Origin: Actinomycetospora chibensis
GTDB lineage: Bacteria; Actinomycetota; Actinomycetes; Mycobacteriales; Pseudonocardiaceae
Assembly (NCBI RefSeq): GCF_028737215.1
Contig: NZ_JAQZAM010000011.1
Location: 124,001 to 188,000 of the forward strand
DNA length: 64,000 nucleotides
Direction: 5' to 3'
Shown: positions 26,517 through 36,931 of the stretch, one piece after another
Position numbering within the stretch: position 1 is the first letter of the stretch
How the letters are laid out: each line of letters begins with the position of its first letter
The notes under the pieces: model-generated
Told to the model about the DNA's origin: nothing
Database searches by the model: none
The model's input: only the letters and a program-made list of their open reading frames with translations
Translations under genes and position numbers: made by a program

Positions 26517-27638
26517 TCACCGCACGTGCGACGGGACGAACGGCGGGCTGACGACCTCGACCTCCAGCGACCGGCCGCGGACGTCGACGGTCAGCGTCTC
26601 GCCCTCCTCGACGCCCGCCGCGGTGTCGAGCAGCGCGAGCGCGATCCCCGTCTTCAGGGTCGGCGAGAACGTCCCGGACGTGGTCTCGCCGATGGGGACG
26701 TCGCCCTGCACCACCGCCATGTGCCCACGCGGCACGCCGCGACCGGTGGCGCGCAGCCCCCAGGAGCGGCGCCGCGGACCCGCCTCGCGCTCGGCGAGCA
26801 GCGCCTCGCGGCCCCAGAACTCGTCCTTCTTCCAGCCGACCGCGAACCCGCACCGCGCCTGCAGCGGCGTGATGTCGGGGCCGAGGTCCTGTCCGTGCAG
26901 CGGCAGTCCGGCCTCGGTGCGCAGGGTGTCGCGGGCGCCGAGCCCGGCGGGCAGCCCGCCCTTCTCGGCCACCACGGCGGCCAGCGCGTCCCACAGCTCC
27001 CCGGCGCCGTCGGACGGCGCGATGAGCTCGTAGCCCCGCTCGCCGGTGTAGCCCGTGCGGCAGATGCGCACCGGGCGCCCGGCCCACTCCGCGTCGACGA
27101 AGGCCATGTAGTCCAGCGGCTCGGGATCGGTCAGCAGGCCGACCTCGGCGAGCACCTCGGGCGACGCGGGCCCCTGCACCGCGAGCACCACGTGGTCGTC
27201 GTGCTCGTCGGCGACGGTGATCCCGGACGGGGCGACCTCGGCGAGGCGCCGCCCGACGCCCGCGGAGTTCGCGGCGTTCGGGACGGCGAAGACCTCGTCG
27301 GGGCCGACGAGGTAGAGGATCAGGTCGTCGACCACGCCGCCGTTCTCGCCGCAGCACAGCGTGTACTGCGCCTTGCCCGGCACGATCCGCGACAGGTCGT
27401 TCGTCAGGCAGCGGTCGACGAACGCCGCGGCGCCGGGGCCGCTGATGCGGACCTTGCCGAGGTGGCTGACGTCGAACAGGCCGACGGCCTCGCGGGTGGC
27501 GGTGTGCTCGGCCACCGTGCCCGAATACTGCACGGGCATCTCCCAGCCGCCGAACGGCGCGAACGACGCCCCGAGGGCGACGTGGTGATCGTGCAGCGGG
27601 CTGCGGCGGTCGACAGGGGTCACACCGGTCTCGGACAC
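26517..27638 (-). CDS. gcvT: Aminomethyltransferase, glycine cleavage T protein
   Basis: 373 residues. Moves the methylene group from lipoyl-bound aminomethyl (GcvH) to tetrahydrofolate, releasing ammonia. Family markers: [55 protein letters not shown] and [14 protein letters not shown] place the start at GTG 27638 because TACCGT lies exactly seven bases upstream; GTG 27647 would put the -10 box over the coding region. gcvH and gcvP are not in the window. It corresponds to Rv2211c. Confidence 0.95.
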   Translation of the reverse strand: MSETGVTPVDRRSPLHDHHVALGASFAPFGGWEMPVQYSGTVAEHTATREAVGLFDVSHLGKVRISGPGAAAFVDRCLTNDLSRIVPGKAQYTLCCGENGGVVDDLILYLVGPDEVFAVPNAANSAGVGRRLAEVAPSGITVADEHDDHVVLAVQGPASPEVLAEVGLLTDPEPLDYMAFVDAEWAGRPVRICRTGYTGERGYELIAPSDGAGELWDALAAVVAEKGGLPAGLGARDTLRTEAGLPLHGQDLGPDITPLQARCGFAVGWKKDEFWGREALLAEREAGPRRRSWGLRATGRGVPRGHMAVVQGDVPIGETTSGTFSPTLKTGIALALLDTAAGVEEGETLTVDVRGRSLEVEVVSPPFVPSHVR

Positions 27639-27645
27639 CCGCGGC

Positions 27646-27651
27646 ACGGTA
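27646..27651 (-). promoter_or_regulatory. -10 element TACCGT for gcvT
   Basis: TACCGT on the minus strand, seven bases before GTG 27638, leaderless. It leaves no room for a glycine riboswitch in the message. Confidence 0.6.
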
Positions 27652-27711
27652 CGGGAGCCGCCCCGGTCCTAGCATGTGATCGATACCGCCCGGCGCAGGA
27701 GGACACCCCAC

Positions 27712-29232
27712 GTGAGCAGCACCCCCGACCTCGATCTCCTCGGCGCCGACCCGGGTGCCGACGCGCTCGCCGGCGTGGACGCGGTGGTCGTCGGCGTGCG
27801 ACCCGGGATCGACGGCGCCGACCCCGCCGTGGCCGGTCCGACGTCCGCCCTCGGCGACCTCGCCGGCGAGCTGCCGGGTCTGGTCGCCCTGCTCGGTGGC
27901 ACGGGCAAGGCCGAGGAGGTCACCCGGGTCCCCACCCGCGGGACGATCGGGGCGCCGCTCGTGGTCGCCGTCGGGCTCGGCGCCGAGCCGGGCGACACGG
28001 GCGCGGCGGGCGAGACGCCCGACCTCGCCGAGCAGGTCCGGCGTGGGGCCGGTGCCGCGGCGCGGACCCTGCACGGGCACGCCGCCCACGTCGTCACCAC
28101 GCTCTCCGCGCTCGACCTCGCGGCGGCGATCGAGGGCACCCTGCTCGGCGACTACGCCTTCACCGACTACAAGAAGGCCCCCGAGACGGCGCCGACCGAG
28201 CTCACGCGCGTCGGCCTCGTCGGCGACGGGGACGAGGCGGCCGTCACCCGGGCGGTGGCGGTCGTGCGCGCCGTCCGGAACGCCCGCGACCTCGTCAACA
28301 CCCCGCCCAACGACCTCTACCCGGACGCGTTCGCCGAGCGGGCGCGTTCCCTGGCCGAGGCCGCCGGGGTGTCGGTGGAGATCCTCGACGAGTCCGCGCT
28401 CGCCGAGCACGGCTACGGCGGCGTCCTGGGCGTCGGCGGCGGGTCGTCACGGCCGCCGCGGCTCGTCCGCCTCACCTACAGCCCGGCGAATCCGCGGAAG
28501 AAGGTCGCCCTCGTCGGCAAGGGCATCACGTTCGACACCGGCGGCATCTCGATCAAGCCCGCGGCCAACATGGACCACATGACCTCGGACATGTCCGGGG
28601 CCGCGGGCGTCGTCGCCGCCACCTGCCTGGCCGCCGACCTCGGGCTGGACGTCGAGGTCGTCGCCACCGTGCCGATGGCCGAGAACATGCCGTCGGGCAC
28701 GGCGTACCGCCCCGGCGACGTCCTGAAGATGTACGGCGGCACCACCGTCGAGGTGCTCAACACCGACGCCGAGGGCCGTCTCGTCCTCGGCGACGCCATC
28801 GCCCGCGCCTGCGAGGACTCCCCCGACTACCTGCTCGAGACCTCGACGCTCACCGGCGCCCAGCTCGTGGCTCTCGGCTCGCGGACGCCCGGGGTCATGG
28901 GGACCGACGAGTTCCGCGACCGGGTGGCCGCCCACGCCGTCGCGGCGGGCGACGGCGGGTGGGCGATGCCGCTGCCCGACGAGCTGCGCAGCGACCTCGA
29001 CTCGCGGGTGGCCGACCTCGCCAACGTCACCAACCACCGCTTCGGCGGGATGCTCGTGGGCGGCATCTTCCTGCGGGAGTTCGTCGCCGACGGCGTGCCG
29101 TGGGTGCACCTCGACATCGCCGGCCCGGCCTTCAACACCGGCGGCCCGCACGGCTACACGCCCAAGGGCGGCACCGGCGTCCCGGTGCGCACGATCGCCG
29201 CCGTGCTCGACGACATCGCCCGCAACGGCTGA
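27712..29232 (+). CDS. pepA: Leucyl aminopeptidase (M17)
   Basis: 506 residues. Two-metal cytosolic aminopeptidase. The C-terminal catalytic half has [19 protein letters not shown] (Lys and Asp metal ligands), DMSGAAG and the signature [13 protein letters not shown]. The N-terminal half is the less conserved regulatory domain. GTG at 27712 has AGGAGG about eight bases upstream, and TAGCAT at 27670-27675 may be the -10 box. It is the homologue of Rv2213 (pepB) by position. Divergent from gcvT. Confidence 0.95.
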   Translation: MSSTPDLDLLGADPGADALAGVDAVVVGVRPGIDGADPAVAGPTSALGDLAGELPGLVALLGGTGKAEEVTRVPTRGTIGAPLVVAVGLGAEPGDTGAAGETPDLAEQVRRGAGAAARTLHGHAAHVVTTLSALDLAAAIEGTLLGDYAFTDYKKAPETAPTELTRVGLVGDGDEAAVTRAVAVVRAVRNARDLVNTPPNDLYPDAFAERARSLAEAAGVSVEILDESALAEHGYGGVLGVGGGSSRPPRLVRLTYSPANPRKKVALVGKGITFDTGGISIKPAANMDHMTSDMSGAAGVVAATCLAADLGLDVEVVATVPMAENMPSGTAYRPGDVLKMYGGTTVEVLNTDAEGRLVLGDAIARACEDSPDYLLETSTLTGAQLVALGSRTPGVMGTDEFRDRVAAHAVAAGDGGWAMPLPDELRSDLDSRVADLANVTNHRFGGMLVGGIFLREFVADGVPWVHLDIAGPAFNTGGPHGYTPKGGTGVPVRTIAAVLDDIARNG

Positions 29233-29348
29233 GGTCGGCCGCAGGGGTTTCGCCGAGGTGGAAGGATGACCCCGGACAACGCCTCCCCGACACCACGATG
29301 CCGGGCCGGGGCCACCGCACGCCACACGCCGACGCGGGAGTAGCAGCA

Positions 29349-30725
29349 GTGAGCGACACGTACGACGTCATCATCCTCGGAGCCGGATCCGGGGGGTACG
29401 CCTGCGCCTTCCGGGCCGCCGAGCTGGGCCTCTCGGTCGCGCTGGTGGAGAAGGACAAGGTCGGCGGCACCTGCCTGCACCGCGGCTGCATCCCCACCAA
29501 GGCGCTGCTGCACGCCGCCGAGGTCGCCGACTCGGCGCGCGAGGGCGAGCAGTTCGGCGTGAAGAGCTCGCTGTCGGGCATCGACATGAGCGGCGTCAAC
29601 TCCTACAAGGACAACGTCGTCGCCCGCCTCTACAAGGGCCTGCAGGGCCTGGTGAAGGCCAACAAGGTCACGCTGATCGAGGGCGCCGGCAAGCTCGTCG
29701 GGCAGGACACCGTCGAGGTCGACGGGCAGCGCTACCAGGGCCGCCACGTCGTCCTGGCCTCCGGCTCCTACTCGAAGACGCTGCCCGGTCTCGAGCTCGG
29801 CGGCCGGGTGCTCACCTCCACCGAGGCCATCAACCTCGACTACGTGCCCGAGCGCGTCGTCGTGCTCGGCGGCGGCGTCATCGGCGTCGAGTTCGCCAGC
29901 GTGTGGAAGAGCTTCGGCAGCGAGGTCACGATCGTCGAGGCCCTGCCGCACCTCGTGCCCAACGAGGACGAGTTCCTCTCCAAGTCGCTCGAGCGCCAGT
30001 TCCGCAAGCGCAAGATCGCCTTCAAGACCGGCACGAAGTTCACCGGCGTCGAGCAGAGCGCGGACTCGGTGACGATCAGCCTGGAGAACGGCGAGCAGAT
30101 CGAGGCGGACCTGCTGCTCGTCGCCGTCGGCCGCGGCCCGAACACCGCCGACCTCGGCTACGAGGAGAACGGCGTCACCCTCGACCGCGGCTTCGTCCCG
30201 ACGAACGAGCGCCTGCACACCGGCGTCGCCAACATCTACGCCGTCGGCGACATCGTCCCCGGCCTGCAGCTGGCCCACCGCGGCTTCCAGCAGGGCATCT
30301 TCGTCGCCGAGGAGATCGCGGGCCTGAACCCGCCGGTGATCGACGAGACGGGCATCCCGCGGGTCACCTACTGCGAGCCCGAGGTCGCCTCGGTCGGCCT
30401 CACGGAGGCGCAGGCCACGGAGGTCTACGGCGAGGTGAAGACCCTGACCTACGACCTCGCCGGCAACGGCAAGTCGCAGATCCTCAAGACCTCCGGCGCC
30501 GTCAAGCTCGTCAAGGGCGGCACCGGCGACGACGCCCCCGTGGTCGGCGTGCACATGATCGGCACGCGCATGGGCGAGCAGGTCGGCGAGGCCCAGCTGA
30601 TCTACAACTGGGAGGCGCTGCCCGCCGACGTGGCCAACCTCATCCACGCCCACCCCACGCAGAACGAGGCCCTCGGGGAGGCGCACCTCGCGCTCGCCGG
30701 CAAGCCCCTGCACAGCCATGGCTGA
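29349..30725 (+). CDS. lpdA: Dihydrolipoyl dehydrogenase (E3)
   Basis: 458 residues. Re-oxidises dihydrolipoamide on E2 with NAD. FAD motif VIILGAGSGGYACAFRAAE; redox pair Cys42 and Cys47 in GGTCLHRGCIPTK; NAD motif VVVLGGGVIGVEFASVW; FAD-binding YAVGDIVPGLQLAH; active-site His-Glu in HAHPTQNE near residue 435. In M. tuberculosis the working E3 gene (Rv0462) is remote from sucB; here it is 52 bases upstream of sucB, so E3 and E2 are made together. Confidence 0.96.
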   Translation: MSDTYDVIILGAGSGGYACAFRAAELGLSVALVEKDKVGGTCLHRGCIPTKALLHAAEVADSAREGEQFGVKSSLSGIDMSGVNSYKDNVVARLYKGLQGLVKANKVTLIEGAGKLVGQDTVEVDGQRYQGRHVVLASGSYSKTLPGLELGGRVLTSTEAINLDYVPERVVVLGGGVIGVEFASVWKSFGSEVTIVEALPHLVPNEDEFLSKSLERQFRKRKIAFKTGTKFTGVEQSADSVTISLENGEQIEADLLLVAVGRGPNTADLGYEENGVTLDRGFVPTNERLHTGVANIYAVGDIVPGLQLAHRGFQQGIFVAEEIAGLNPPVIDETGIPRVTYCEPEVASVGLTEAQATEVYGEVKTLTYDLAGNGKSQILKTSGAVKLVKGGTGDDAPVVGVHMIGTRMGEQVGEAQLIYNWEALPADVANLIHAHPTQNEALGEAHLALAGKPLHSHG

Positions 30726-30777
30726 CCCTGGCTACAGCTGACCACACCCGAGACACGCACGAGGAGTCACGAGCACG

Positions 30778-32763
30778 ATGGCCTACACCGTCCAGATGCC
30801 TGCTCTCGGGGAGAGCGTCACCGAGGGCACGGTGACGCGCTGGCTCAAGCAGGAGGGCGACCACGTCGACGTCGACGAGCCCCTCCTCGAGGTGTCGACC
30901 GACAAGGTCGACACCGAGATCCCGTCGCCCCAGGCGGGGGTGCTGCAGCGGATCGTGGCGCAGGAGGACGACACCGTCGAGGTCGGCGGCGACCTGGCCG
31001 TGATCGGCGAGGAGGGCGAGTCCGGTGGCTCGTCGGGTGGTGACGACGCGCCGGCCCAGGAGTCGCAGCCGGAGCCGGAGCCGGAGCCCGAACCCCAGCA
31101 GCAGTCCCAGCCCGAGCCCGAACCCGAGCCCCAACCTGCCGCGGCGGCGTCCTCCGAAGGCTCCTCGTCCGGGGGCTCGTCCGGCGGCGGGGCGAGCACG
31201 ACCGTCGAGATGCCCGCGCTGGGCGAGTCGGTCACCGAGGGCACGGTCACCCGCTGGCTCAAGCAGGTCGGCGACACCGTCGAGGTCGACGAGCCGCTGC
31301 TCGAGGTGTCCACCGACAAGGTCGACACCGAGATCCCCTCGCCCGTCGCCGGCACCGTGCTCGAGCTGCGCGCCGGCGAGGACGACACCGTCGAGGTCGG
31401 CGGCGCCCTCGCCGTGATCGGCGACGCGTCGCAGGCGTCCGGCGGGGGCTCGCCGGCCCCCACCCAGGAGGAGCCGCAGCAGGCCGAGTCGCAGCAGGCC
31501 GAGTCCGCCCCGCCGCGCGAGGACCCGCGTCCCGAGCCGGAGCGCCCGGCCGAGCCGGAGCCCGCGCAGGCCCCGGCCGGCGCCCAGGCCGCGTCCGGTG
31601 CCGACGACTACGTCTCCCACGAGACCGAGCAGCCCACCGGCCCGAGCGGGCCCGCGAACGCGGGCGCGCAGAAGGCCCCGTCGCAGGCCTCGACCCAGGG
31701 CAACGGGGCCTCCGCTCCCGCGGGAGACGAGGCGAGCGGCTCGCCGTACGTCACGCCGCTGGTGCGCAAGCTCGCCGCCGAGCGCGGCGTGGACCTCTCG
31801 TCGCTGACCGGCACCGGCGTCGGCGGCCGCATCCGCAAGCAGGACGTCGTCAAGGCCGCCGACGAGCAGGACAGCGCCGCAGCCACTCCGGCGGGCGGCG
31901 CCCCGGCGGGCGACGCTCCGGCGGAGGCGCAGGCCTCGGGCGGCTCCGGCGGCGGGGCGGTGCACGGCGGCGAGGTGCAGAAGCCCTCGGCGTCCGGCTC
32001 CCGCGGCGCCTCCGGCGCGCCCGCGCCGGACACCTCGGGGCTGCGCGGCACCACGCAGAAGCTCTCGCGGCGCCGCGCCACGATCGCCAAGCGCATGGTG
32101 GAGTCGCTGCAGGTCTCCGCCCAGCTCACGACGGTGGTCGAGGCCGACCTCACGCGGATCGCGCGCCTGCGCGACCGGGCGAAGGCCGACTTCCAGCAGC
32201 GCGAGGGCGTCAAGCTCTCGTTCCTGCCGTTCATGGCGCTGGCCACCGTGGAGGCCCTCAAGGCCCACCCGCAGGTCAACGCGATGATCGACACCGAGAA
32301 GGGCGAGGTCACCTACCACGGCGCCGAGCACCTGGGGATCGCCGTCGACTCGCCGGCCGGCCTGATCGTGCCGGTGGTCCACGACGCCGGGGACCTCAAC
32401 CTCGCCGGGCTCGCCCGCAGGATCTCCGACGTCGCGGACCGCACCCGGGCGAACAAGATCACGCCGGACGAGCTCTCGGGCGGCACGTTCACCATCACGA
32501 ACACCGGCTCGCGGGGCGCGCTGATCGACACGCCGATCATCAACCAGCCCCAGGTCGGCATCCTCGGCACCGGTGCCGTGGTGAAGAAGCCGGTGGTGCT
32601 CCAGGACGACTCGGGCGGCGACGTCATCGCCATCCGGTCGACGGCCTACCTGTGCCTGTCCTACGACCACCGCATCGTCGACGGCGCCGACGCCGCGCGC
32701 TTCCTGACGACGATCAAGGACCGCCTCGAGGGTGGCGCCTTCGAGGGCGAGCTGGGCCTGTAG
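30778..32763 (+). CDS. sucB: Dihydrolipoamide acyltransferase E2, two lipoyl domains
   Basis: 661 residues. Lipoyl domains at about 1-77 and 141-217, each with the lipoylated Lys in [12 protein letters not shown]. They are separated by Glu/Pro-Gln/Pro repeats and Gly/Ser linkers that let the arms swing. A peripheral subunit-binding domain follows at about 322-358 ([18 protein letters not shown]), then the acyltransferase core from about 420 with catalytic [15 protein letters not shown] near 630. Annotated as succinyltransferase, but the syntenic Rv2215 (DlaT) serves pyruvate dehydrogenase and PNR/P, so the acyl group is unsettled. lipB and lipA lie downstream. Confidence 0.95.
   Translation: MAYTVQMPALGESVTEGTVTRWLKQEGDHVDVDEPLLEVSTDKVDTEIPSPQAGVLQRIVAQEDDTVEVGGDLAVIGEEGESGGSSGGDDAPAQESQPEPEPEPEPQQQSQPEPEPEPQPAAAASSEGSSSGGSSGGGASTTVEMPALGESVTEGTVTRWLKQVGDTVEVDEPLLEVSTDKVDTEIPSPVAGTVLELRAGEDDTVEVGGALAVIGDASQASGGGSPAPTQEEPQQAESQQAESAPPREDPRPEPERPAEPEPAQAPAGAQAASGADDYVSHETEQPTGPSGPANAGAQKAPSQASTQGNGASAPAGDEASGSPYVTPLVRKLAAERGVDLSSLTGTGVGGRIRKQDVVKAADEQDSAAATPAGGAPAGDAPAEAQASGGSGGGAVHGGEVQKPSASGSRGASGAPAPDTSGLRGTTQKLSRRRATIAKRMVESLQVSAQLTTVVEADLTRIARLRDRAKADFQQREGVKLSFLPFMALATVEALKAHPQVNAMIDTEKGEVTYHGAEHLGIAVDSPAGLIVPVVHDAGDLNLAGLARRISDVADRTRANKITPDELSGGTFTITNTGSRGALIDTPIINQPQVGILGTGAVVKKPVVLQDDSGGDVIAIRSTAYLCLSYDHRIVDGADAARFLTTIKDRLEGGAFEGELGL
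31066..31137. repeat. Glu/Pro and Gln/Pro codon repeat in sucB
   Basis: CCGGAG and CCCGAG-type hexamer repeats encode an (E/Q)P-rich linker between the two lipoyl domains, a normal stiff, extended linker in E2 proteins. Confidence 0.8.
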
Positions 32764-32786
32764 GCCGTTCGGCCGCGCCTTCCCGG

Positions 32787-32837
32787 GAACGAACGGCGCT
32801 TTCGCTGCTTCTGAAGCAGCGAGAGCGCCGTTCGTTC
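32787..32837 (+). terminator. Long hairpin after sucB
   Basis: Two 25-base arms (32787-32811 and 32813-32837) pair with a single G-U. It begins 24 bases after the sucB stop and ends 69 bases before the next gene, so it should end the lpdA-sucB message. It shares GAACGG and GAAGCAGCGA words with the palindromes at 12.5 kb. Confidence 0.8.
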
Positions 32838-32906
32838 GCCGGGGGCGGGCCGACGCGCAGGTGACCCCGGGTCGCGTCGGGCCGGACACTCCGCGACGAT
32901 CACCCC

Positions 32907-33797
32907 ATGCGCGTCGTCATCGCCGGGTCCTCCGGACTCATCGGCACCGCCCTGGTCCCCCGCCTGCGGGAGGCCGGGCACGAGGTCGTCCGTCTCGTCC
33001 GCCGGACCCCGCAGGCCCCGGACGAGCGCGGCTGGGACCCGGCCGCCGGGCACCTGGCGCCGGGCGCGCTCGAGGGCGCCGACGCCGTGGTCAACCTGTG
33101 CGGCGCCGGCATCGGCGACAAGCGCTGGACCGGCGCGCGCAAGCAGGAACTGCGCGACAGCCGCATGATCCCCACCGACGTCCTCGCCCGCGCCGTCGCC
33201 GAGCACGGCGTTCCGACGCTGGTCAACGGGTCGGCGGTCGGCTGGTACGGCGACACGGGCGCGATGGCCGTCGACGAGACCGCCCGGCGCGGCACCGGCT
33301 TCCTCGCCGACCTCTGCCGCGACTGGGAGGCCGCCACCAAGCCCGCGGTCGACGCCGGGGCGCGCGTCGTCCTGGTCCGCACCGGCCTGGTGCTCTCCCC
33401 CTCGGGCGGGCTGATGGGGCGGATCAAGCCGCTGTTCCAGTTCGGGCTCGGCGGGAAGCTCGGGCCCGGGACCCAGTACTGGCCGTGGATCTCCCTCGAC
33501 GACGAGACCGGCGCGATCGTGTGGGCGCTCGAGCACGACACGGTCTCCGGTCCGCTCAACGCCACGGGGCCCGATCCCGTCACCAACGACGAGTTCACCC
33601 GGGTGCTCGCCGAGCAGATGAGCCGCCCCGCGCCCTGGGTCGTCCCCGGGTTCGCCATGCGGGCCGCGCTCGGCCAGTTCGCCGACGAGGGCGTGCTCGT
33701 GAGCCAGCGCGTCCTGCCGGGCGTCCTCGAGCGCGAGGGCTTCGAGTTCCGCCACGGCACCCTCTCGGAGGCCCTGCACGCGGTGCTCGACGGATGA
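32907..33797 (+). CDS. TIGR01777 family SDR epimerase-like protein (Rv2216-like)
   Basis: 296 residues. NAD(P)-binding start VVIAGSSGLIGTALVPRL; a family-specific centre VNLCGAGIGDKRWTGARKQEL with DSR; NGSAVGWYGDTG; and DUF1731 at the C-terminus (PAPWVVPGFAMRAALGQFADEGVLVSQRVLP). Predicted nucleotide-sugar or unknown oxidoreductase; its position in the lipoyl locus is shared with M. tuberculosis but no link is known. GACGAT six bases before the ATG is a possible weak leaderless -10 box. Confidence 0.9.
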   Translation: MRVVIAGSSGLIGTALVPRLREAGHEVVRLVRRTPQAPDERGWDPAAGHLAPGALEGADAVVNLCGAGIGDKRWTGARKQELRDSRMIPTDVLARAVAEHGVPTLVNGSAVGWYGDTGAMAVDETARRGTGFLADLCRDWEAATKPAVDAGARVVLVRTGLVLSPSGGLMGRIKPLFQFGLGGKLGPGTQYWPWISLDDETGAIVWALEHDTVSGPLNATGPDPVTNDEFTRVLAEQMSRPAPWVVPGFAMRAALGQFADEGVLVSQRVLPGVLEREGFEFRHGTLSEALHAVLDG

Positions 33798-35071
33798 CCG
33801 TCCCGGAACCCCTGCCCGACGCCGTCGACGTCGTCGTGGTCGGCGCCGGTCTCGCCGGGCTGCGGGCCGCGCGGACGGTGGCGCGGGCCGGACGGTCGGT
33901 GGTCGTGTGCGAGGCCGGTGACGGTGTCGGCGGGCGGGTGCGCACGGACGTCGTCGACGGGTTCCTCGTCGACCACGGGTTCCAGATCCTCAACACGTCG
34001 TACCCGGCGCTGCGCGCGTCGGTCGACCTCGCCGCCCTCGACCTGCGCCGCTTCGTCCCCGGGGCCGCGGTGCGCGACGCGGACGGCCGTCTGCACCGCC
34101 TCGCCGACCCGCGCCGCGTCCCCTCGTGGGCGCCGCGCACCGCGCTCGACGGGCTGCTCGGGGTCGGCGCCAAGGCCCGGATCGCGGCGCTGGCCGTGCG
34201 CTCGCTGGTCGTGCCACCCCGCACCCAGGCCCGCGCCCCCGAGCGCTCGACCGCCGACGAGCTCGCCCGCTGGGGCCTGGGCGGCGCGCCGACCGAGACG
34301 TTCCTGCGCCCGTTCCTCAACGGGGTGCTCGGCGACCGCGACCTGGAGACCTCCTCGCGGGTGTTCTCCCTGTTCTGGCGCAGCTTCGCCCTCGGCGACC
34401 TGACGCTGCCCTCGCGCGGCATCGGCGCGGTGCCGGCCCAGCTCGCCGCCCGGCTGCCGGCGGGGACGGTGCACCTCGAGACCCCCGCCGAGCGGGTCGG
34501 CCCCGGGCTCGTGGAGACGGCGCGCGGCACGGTGCGTGCCGGCGCGGTGATCGTCGCGACCGAGGGCACCGTCGCCTCGCAGCTGCTCACCGGACGCGTC
34601 CCGCCGCCGCGCACGTTCGCGCTGACCACGCAGTACCACGTGGCCGCCGAGCCCCCGACCCGCCAGGCGCTCCTGCACCTCGACGGCGCCGGCGGGCCGG
34701 TGGTCAACACCATGGTGCTCACCGCGGCCGCGCCGTCCTACTCCCCCGACCACCGGCACCTCGTCGCCAGCACCGTCCTCGGCCCCGAGCCGCTGCCGGA
34801 GACCGAGCTGCGCCGCGAGCTCGCGCGCCTCTGGGGCACGCCCGTCGGCGCCTGGGAGGAGCTGGCGACGGTCCGGGTCCCCCGCGCGCTGCCCGCCGCG
34901 ATCCCGCCGACCCCGGCCGGCCTGCAGCACCCCGTCGACCTGGGCGACGGCCTGTTCGTCGCCGGCGACCACCGCGACACCCCCTCGGTGCAGGGCGCGC
35001 TGGTCAGCGGGCGGCGGACGGCGCAGGAGGCCCTCCGGTACCTCGGAGCCGGGGTACCGTCGAGCCCGTGA
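33794..35071 (+). CDS. FAD-dependent amine oxidase / phytoene desaturase-like oxidoreductase
   Basis: 425 residues. Dinucleotide motif [21 protein letters not shown], then the amine-oxidase-type [14 protein letters not shown] and [13 protein letters not shown]; the closing FAD motif is [22 protein letters not shown]. Resembles the NAD(P)-binding Rossmann flavoproteins near carotenoid desaturases; substrate unknown. Starts in the ATGA overlap with the SDR gene and ends in a GTGA overlap with lipB. It is absent from this position in M. tuberculosis, so it was inserted into the conserved lip locus. Confidence 0.88.
   Translation: MTVPEPLPDAVDVVVVGAGLAGLRAARTVARAGRSVVVCEAGDGVGGRVRTDVVDGFLVDHGFQILNTSYPALRASVDLAALDLRRFVPGAAVRDADGRLHRLADPRRVPSWAPRTALDGLLGVGAKARIAALAVRSLVVPPRTQARAPERSTADELARWGLGGAPTETFLRPFLNGVLGDRDLETSSRVFSLFWRSFALGDLTLPSRGIGAVPAQLAARLPAGTVHLETPAERVGPGLVETARGTVRAGAVIVATEGTVASQLLTGRVPPPRTFALTTQYHVAAEPPTRQALLHLDGAGGPVVNTMVLTAAAPSYSPDHRHLVASTVLGPEPLPETELRRELARLWGTPVGAWEELATVRVPRALPAAIPPTPAGLQHPVDLGDGLFVAGDHRDTPSVQGALVSGRRTAQEALRYLGAGVPSSP
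35055..35060 (+). promoter_or_regulatory. -10 element TACCGT for lipB
   Basis: TACCGT lies exactly seven bases before lipB GTG 35068, inside the 3' end of the upstream gene. It gives lipB a leaderless promoter of its own. Confidence 0.6.
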
Positions 35072-35814
35072 GCCGTTCCAGCCGCGCCGCCGCCGAGCCC
35101 GTCGAGGTGCACGAGATCGGCACCGTCGACTACCAGGAGGCCTGGGACGCCCAGCGCGCCCACGCCGACGCGCGGGTCGACGGCGGCCCCGACGTGCTCC
35201 TGCTGCTCGAGCACCCCTCGGTCTACACGGCGGGCAAGCGCACGCTGCCCGAGGAGCGCCCCGCCGACGGCACGCCCGTCGTCGACGTCGACCGCGGCGG
35301 CAAGATCACGTGGCACGGCCCCGGCCAGCTCGTCGGCTACCCGATCATCGGGCTCGCGCAGCCGTTCGACGTCGTCGACCACGTCCGCCGCCTGGAGCAG
35401 GCGCTCATCACCGTGTGCGACTCCTACGGCCTGGCCACGGGCCGGATCGACGGACGCAGCGGCGTGTGGCTGCCCGCCGACGACCGCGGCCCCGCGCGCA
35501 AGATCGCCGCCATCGGCGTGCGCGTGGCGCGCGGCGTCACGCTGCACGGCTTCGCGCTCAACGCCGACCCCGACCTCGCGGCGTTCGGCGCGATCGTGCC
35601 CTGCGGTATCCGCGACGCCGGGGTCACGAGCCTCACCGCCGAGCTCGGGCGCACCGTGAGCGTCGACGAGGTGCGCGCGGCCACCCGCGAGGCGGTGCTG
35701 GCGGCCCTGGAGGGCGACCTCGAGGTCACCGACCGCACGCTGGCCGTCGACGAGCCGCGCGAGGTGACCGTCGGCGGCCTCACCGTGCGCGTGGGGACAC
35801 CGGCCGGGGCCTGA
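35068..35814 (+). CDS. lipB: Octanoyltransferase
   Basis: 248 residues. Transfers octanoyl from acyl carrier protein to lipoyl domains. Markers: [51 protein letters not shown] (catalytic Lys) and [17 protein letters not shown] (catalytic Cys). The start GTG 35068 overlaps the upstream TGA and also has its own -10 box, so it can be expressed from either message. With lipA it supplies lipoate to SucB and the glycine cleavage system. Confidence 0.96.
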   Translation: MSRSSRAAAEPVEVHEIGTVDYQEAWDAQRAHADARVDGGPDVLLLLEHPSVYTAGKRTLPEERPADGTPVVDVDRGGKITWHGPGQLVGYPIIGLAQPFDVVDHVRRLEQALITVCDSYGLATGRIDGRSGVWLPADDRGPARKIAAIGVRVARGVTLHGFALNADPDLAAFGAIVPCGIRDAGVTSLTAELGRTVSVDEVRAATREAVLAALEGDLEVTDRTLAVDEPREVTVGGLTVRVGTPAGA

Positions 35815-35900
35815 CCCTCGAGCACTCCTGCTCGGTGATCGAAGTACCGATACGGACACTCAACGTCTGCGACGGCACTTCGCTGACAGTCCCCGGGCTC

Positions 35901-36842
35901 TCAGGCCGCGGCGAGCTGGGACGCCACTTCGGAGGCCACGAGCTCGAGGTGGTCGAGGTCGGAGAGGTCGAGCACCTGCAGGTAGATGCGCTGCATGCCC
36001 GCGCGCTCGCCGAACGTCCCGATCTTGTCCACGACCTCGCCCGGGGTGCCGGCGATGCCGTTGGCGCGCAGCTCGTCGGGACGGCGGCCGATGGCGTCGG
36101 CCCGGCGGGCGACCTCGGCCTCGTCGCGCCCGACGCAGAGCACCTGCGCGGTGGAGCGGCCCAGGGTCGCGGGGTCGCGCCCGCGCTCGCGGCACACGGC
36201 GTCCACCCGTTCCTGGCCGTCGACGAGGGCGTCGAGGCCGGCGAACGGCATGTTGAACTCGGTGGCGAAGTCCGCCGCGAGCTTCGGCGTCCGCGACGGC
36301 CCGTTGCCCCCGACGATGATCGGCGGGTGCGGGGTCTGCAACGGCTTCGGCAACCCGGGGCTGTCGTCGAACGTGTAGTGCTCGCCGCCGTAGGAGTACG
36401 TGACGCCCACGGGCGTGCGCCAGGACCCGGTGAGGATCTCCAGCTGCTCCGCGAGCATCCCGAAGCGCTCGCGCAGCGGCGGGAAGGGGATGCCGTAGGC
36501 CCGGTGCTCGGCCTCGTACCAGCCGGTGCCCAGGCCGAGCTCGACGCGTCCGCCCGACATCTGGTCGACCTGCGCCACCGTGATGCCCAGCGGGCCGGGT
36601 AGACGGAAGGTGGCGGCGGTCATGAGCGTCCCGAGGCGGATGGTGGTCGTCTCCCGCGCGAGGGCGGCCAGGGTCAGCCAGGCGTCGGTGGGCCCCGGGA
36701 GCCCGTTCGCGTCGCCCATGGCGAGGTAGTGGTCGGACCGGAAGAAGGCGTCGAACCCCGCCTCCTCAGCACACCTCGCGACGCGGAGCAGATCTTCGTA
36801 GGCCGCGCCCTGTTGGGGCTCTGTGAAGATCCGGAGGTCCAC
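35901..36842 (-). CDS. LLM-class F420-dependent oxidoreductase
   Basis: 313 residues, luciferase-like TIM barrel. Markers: [52 protein letters not shown] split over the usual strands, [19 protein letters not shown] and [18 protein letters not shown]. Such proteins use reduced F420, or more rarely FMN. An F420:NADP reductase gene is present at 49158, consistent with F420 use. GTG 36842 is six bases after TACCCT. Divergent from lipA across 89 bases. Substrate unknown. Confidence 0.87.
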   Translation of the reverse strand: MDLRIFTEPQQGAAYEDLLRVARCAEEAGFDAFFRSDHYLAMGDANGLPGPTDAWLTLAALARETTTIRLGTLMTAATFRLPGPLGITVAQVDQMSGGRVELGLGTGWYEAEHRAYGIPFPPLRERFGMLAEQLEILTGSWRTPVGVTYSYGGEHYTFDDSPGLPKPLQTPHPPIIVGGNGPSRTPKLAADFATEFNMPFAGLDALVDGQERVDAVCRERGRDPATLGRSTAQVLCVGRDEAEVARRADAIGRRPDELRANGIAGTPGEVVDKIGTFGERAGMQRIYLQVLDLSDLDHLELVASEVASQLAAA

Positions 36843-36848
36843 ACGATC

Positions 36849-36854
36849 AGGGTA
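36849..36854 (-). promoter_or_regulatory. -10 element TACCCT for the LLM gene
   Basis: TACCCT on the minus strand, six bases before GTG 36842, with no Shine-Dalgarno sequence. Confidence 0.55.
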
Positions 36855-36918
36855 GTCATCCCGTCACGGTCCGAACCTTCCCCGCCCACATCCGTCTGAA
36901 GGACACGTCCGTGCGGCG

Positions 36919-36924
36919 TAGGGT
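36919..36924 (+). promoter_or_regulatory. -10 element TAGGGT for lipA
   Basis: TAGGGT ends seven bases before GTG 36932. It fixes the lipA start and suggests a leaderless message. Confidence 0.6.
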
Positions 36925-36931
36925 CGGGCAG

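Noticed and set aside
27639-27711. Glycine riboswitch before gcvT
   Set aside because: The -10 box is seven bases from the start codon, so no leader is transcribed.
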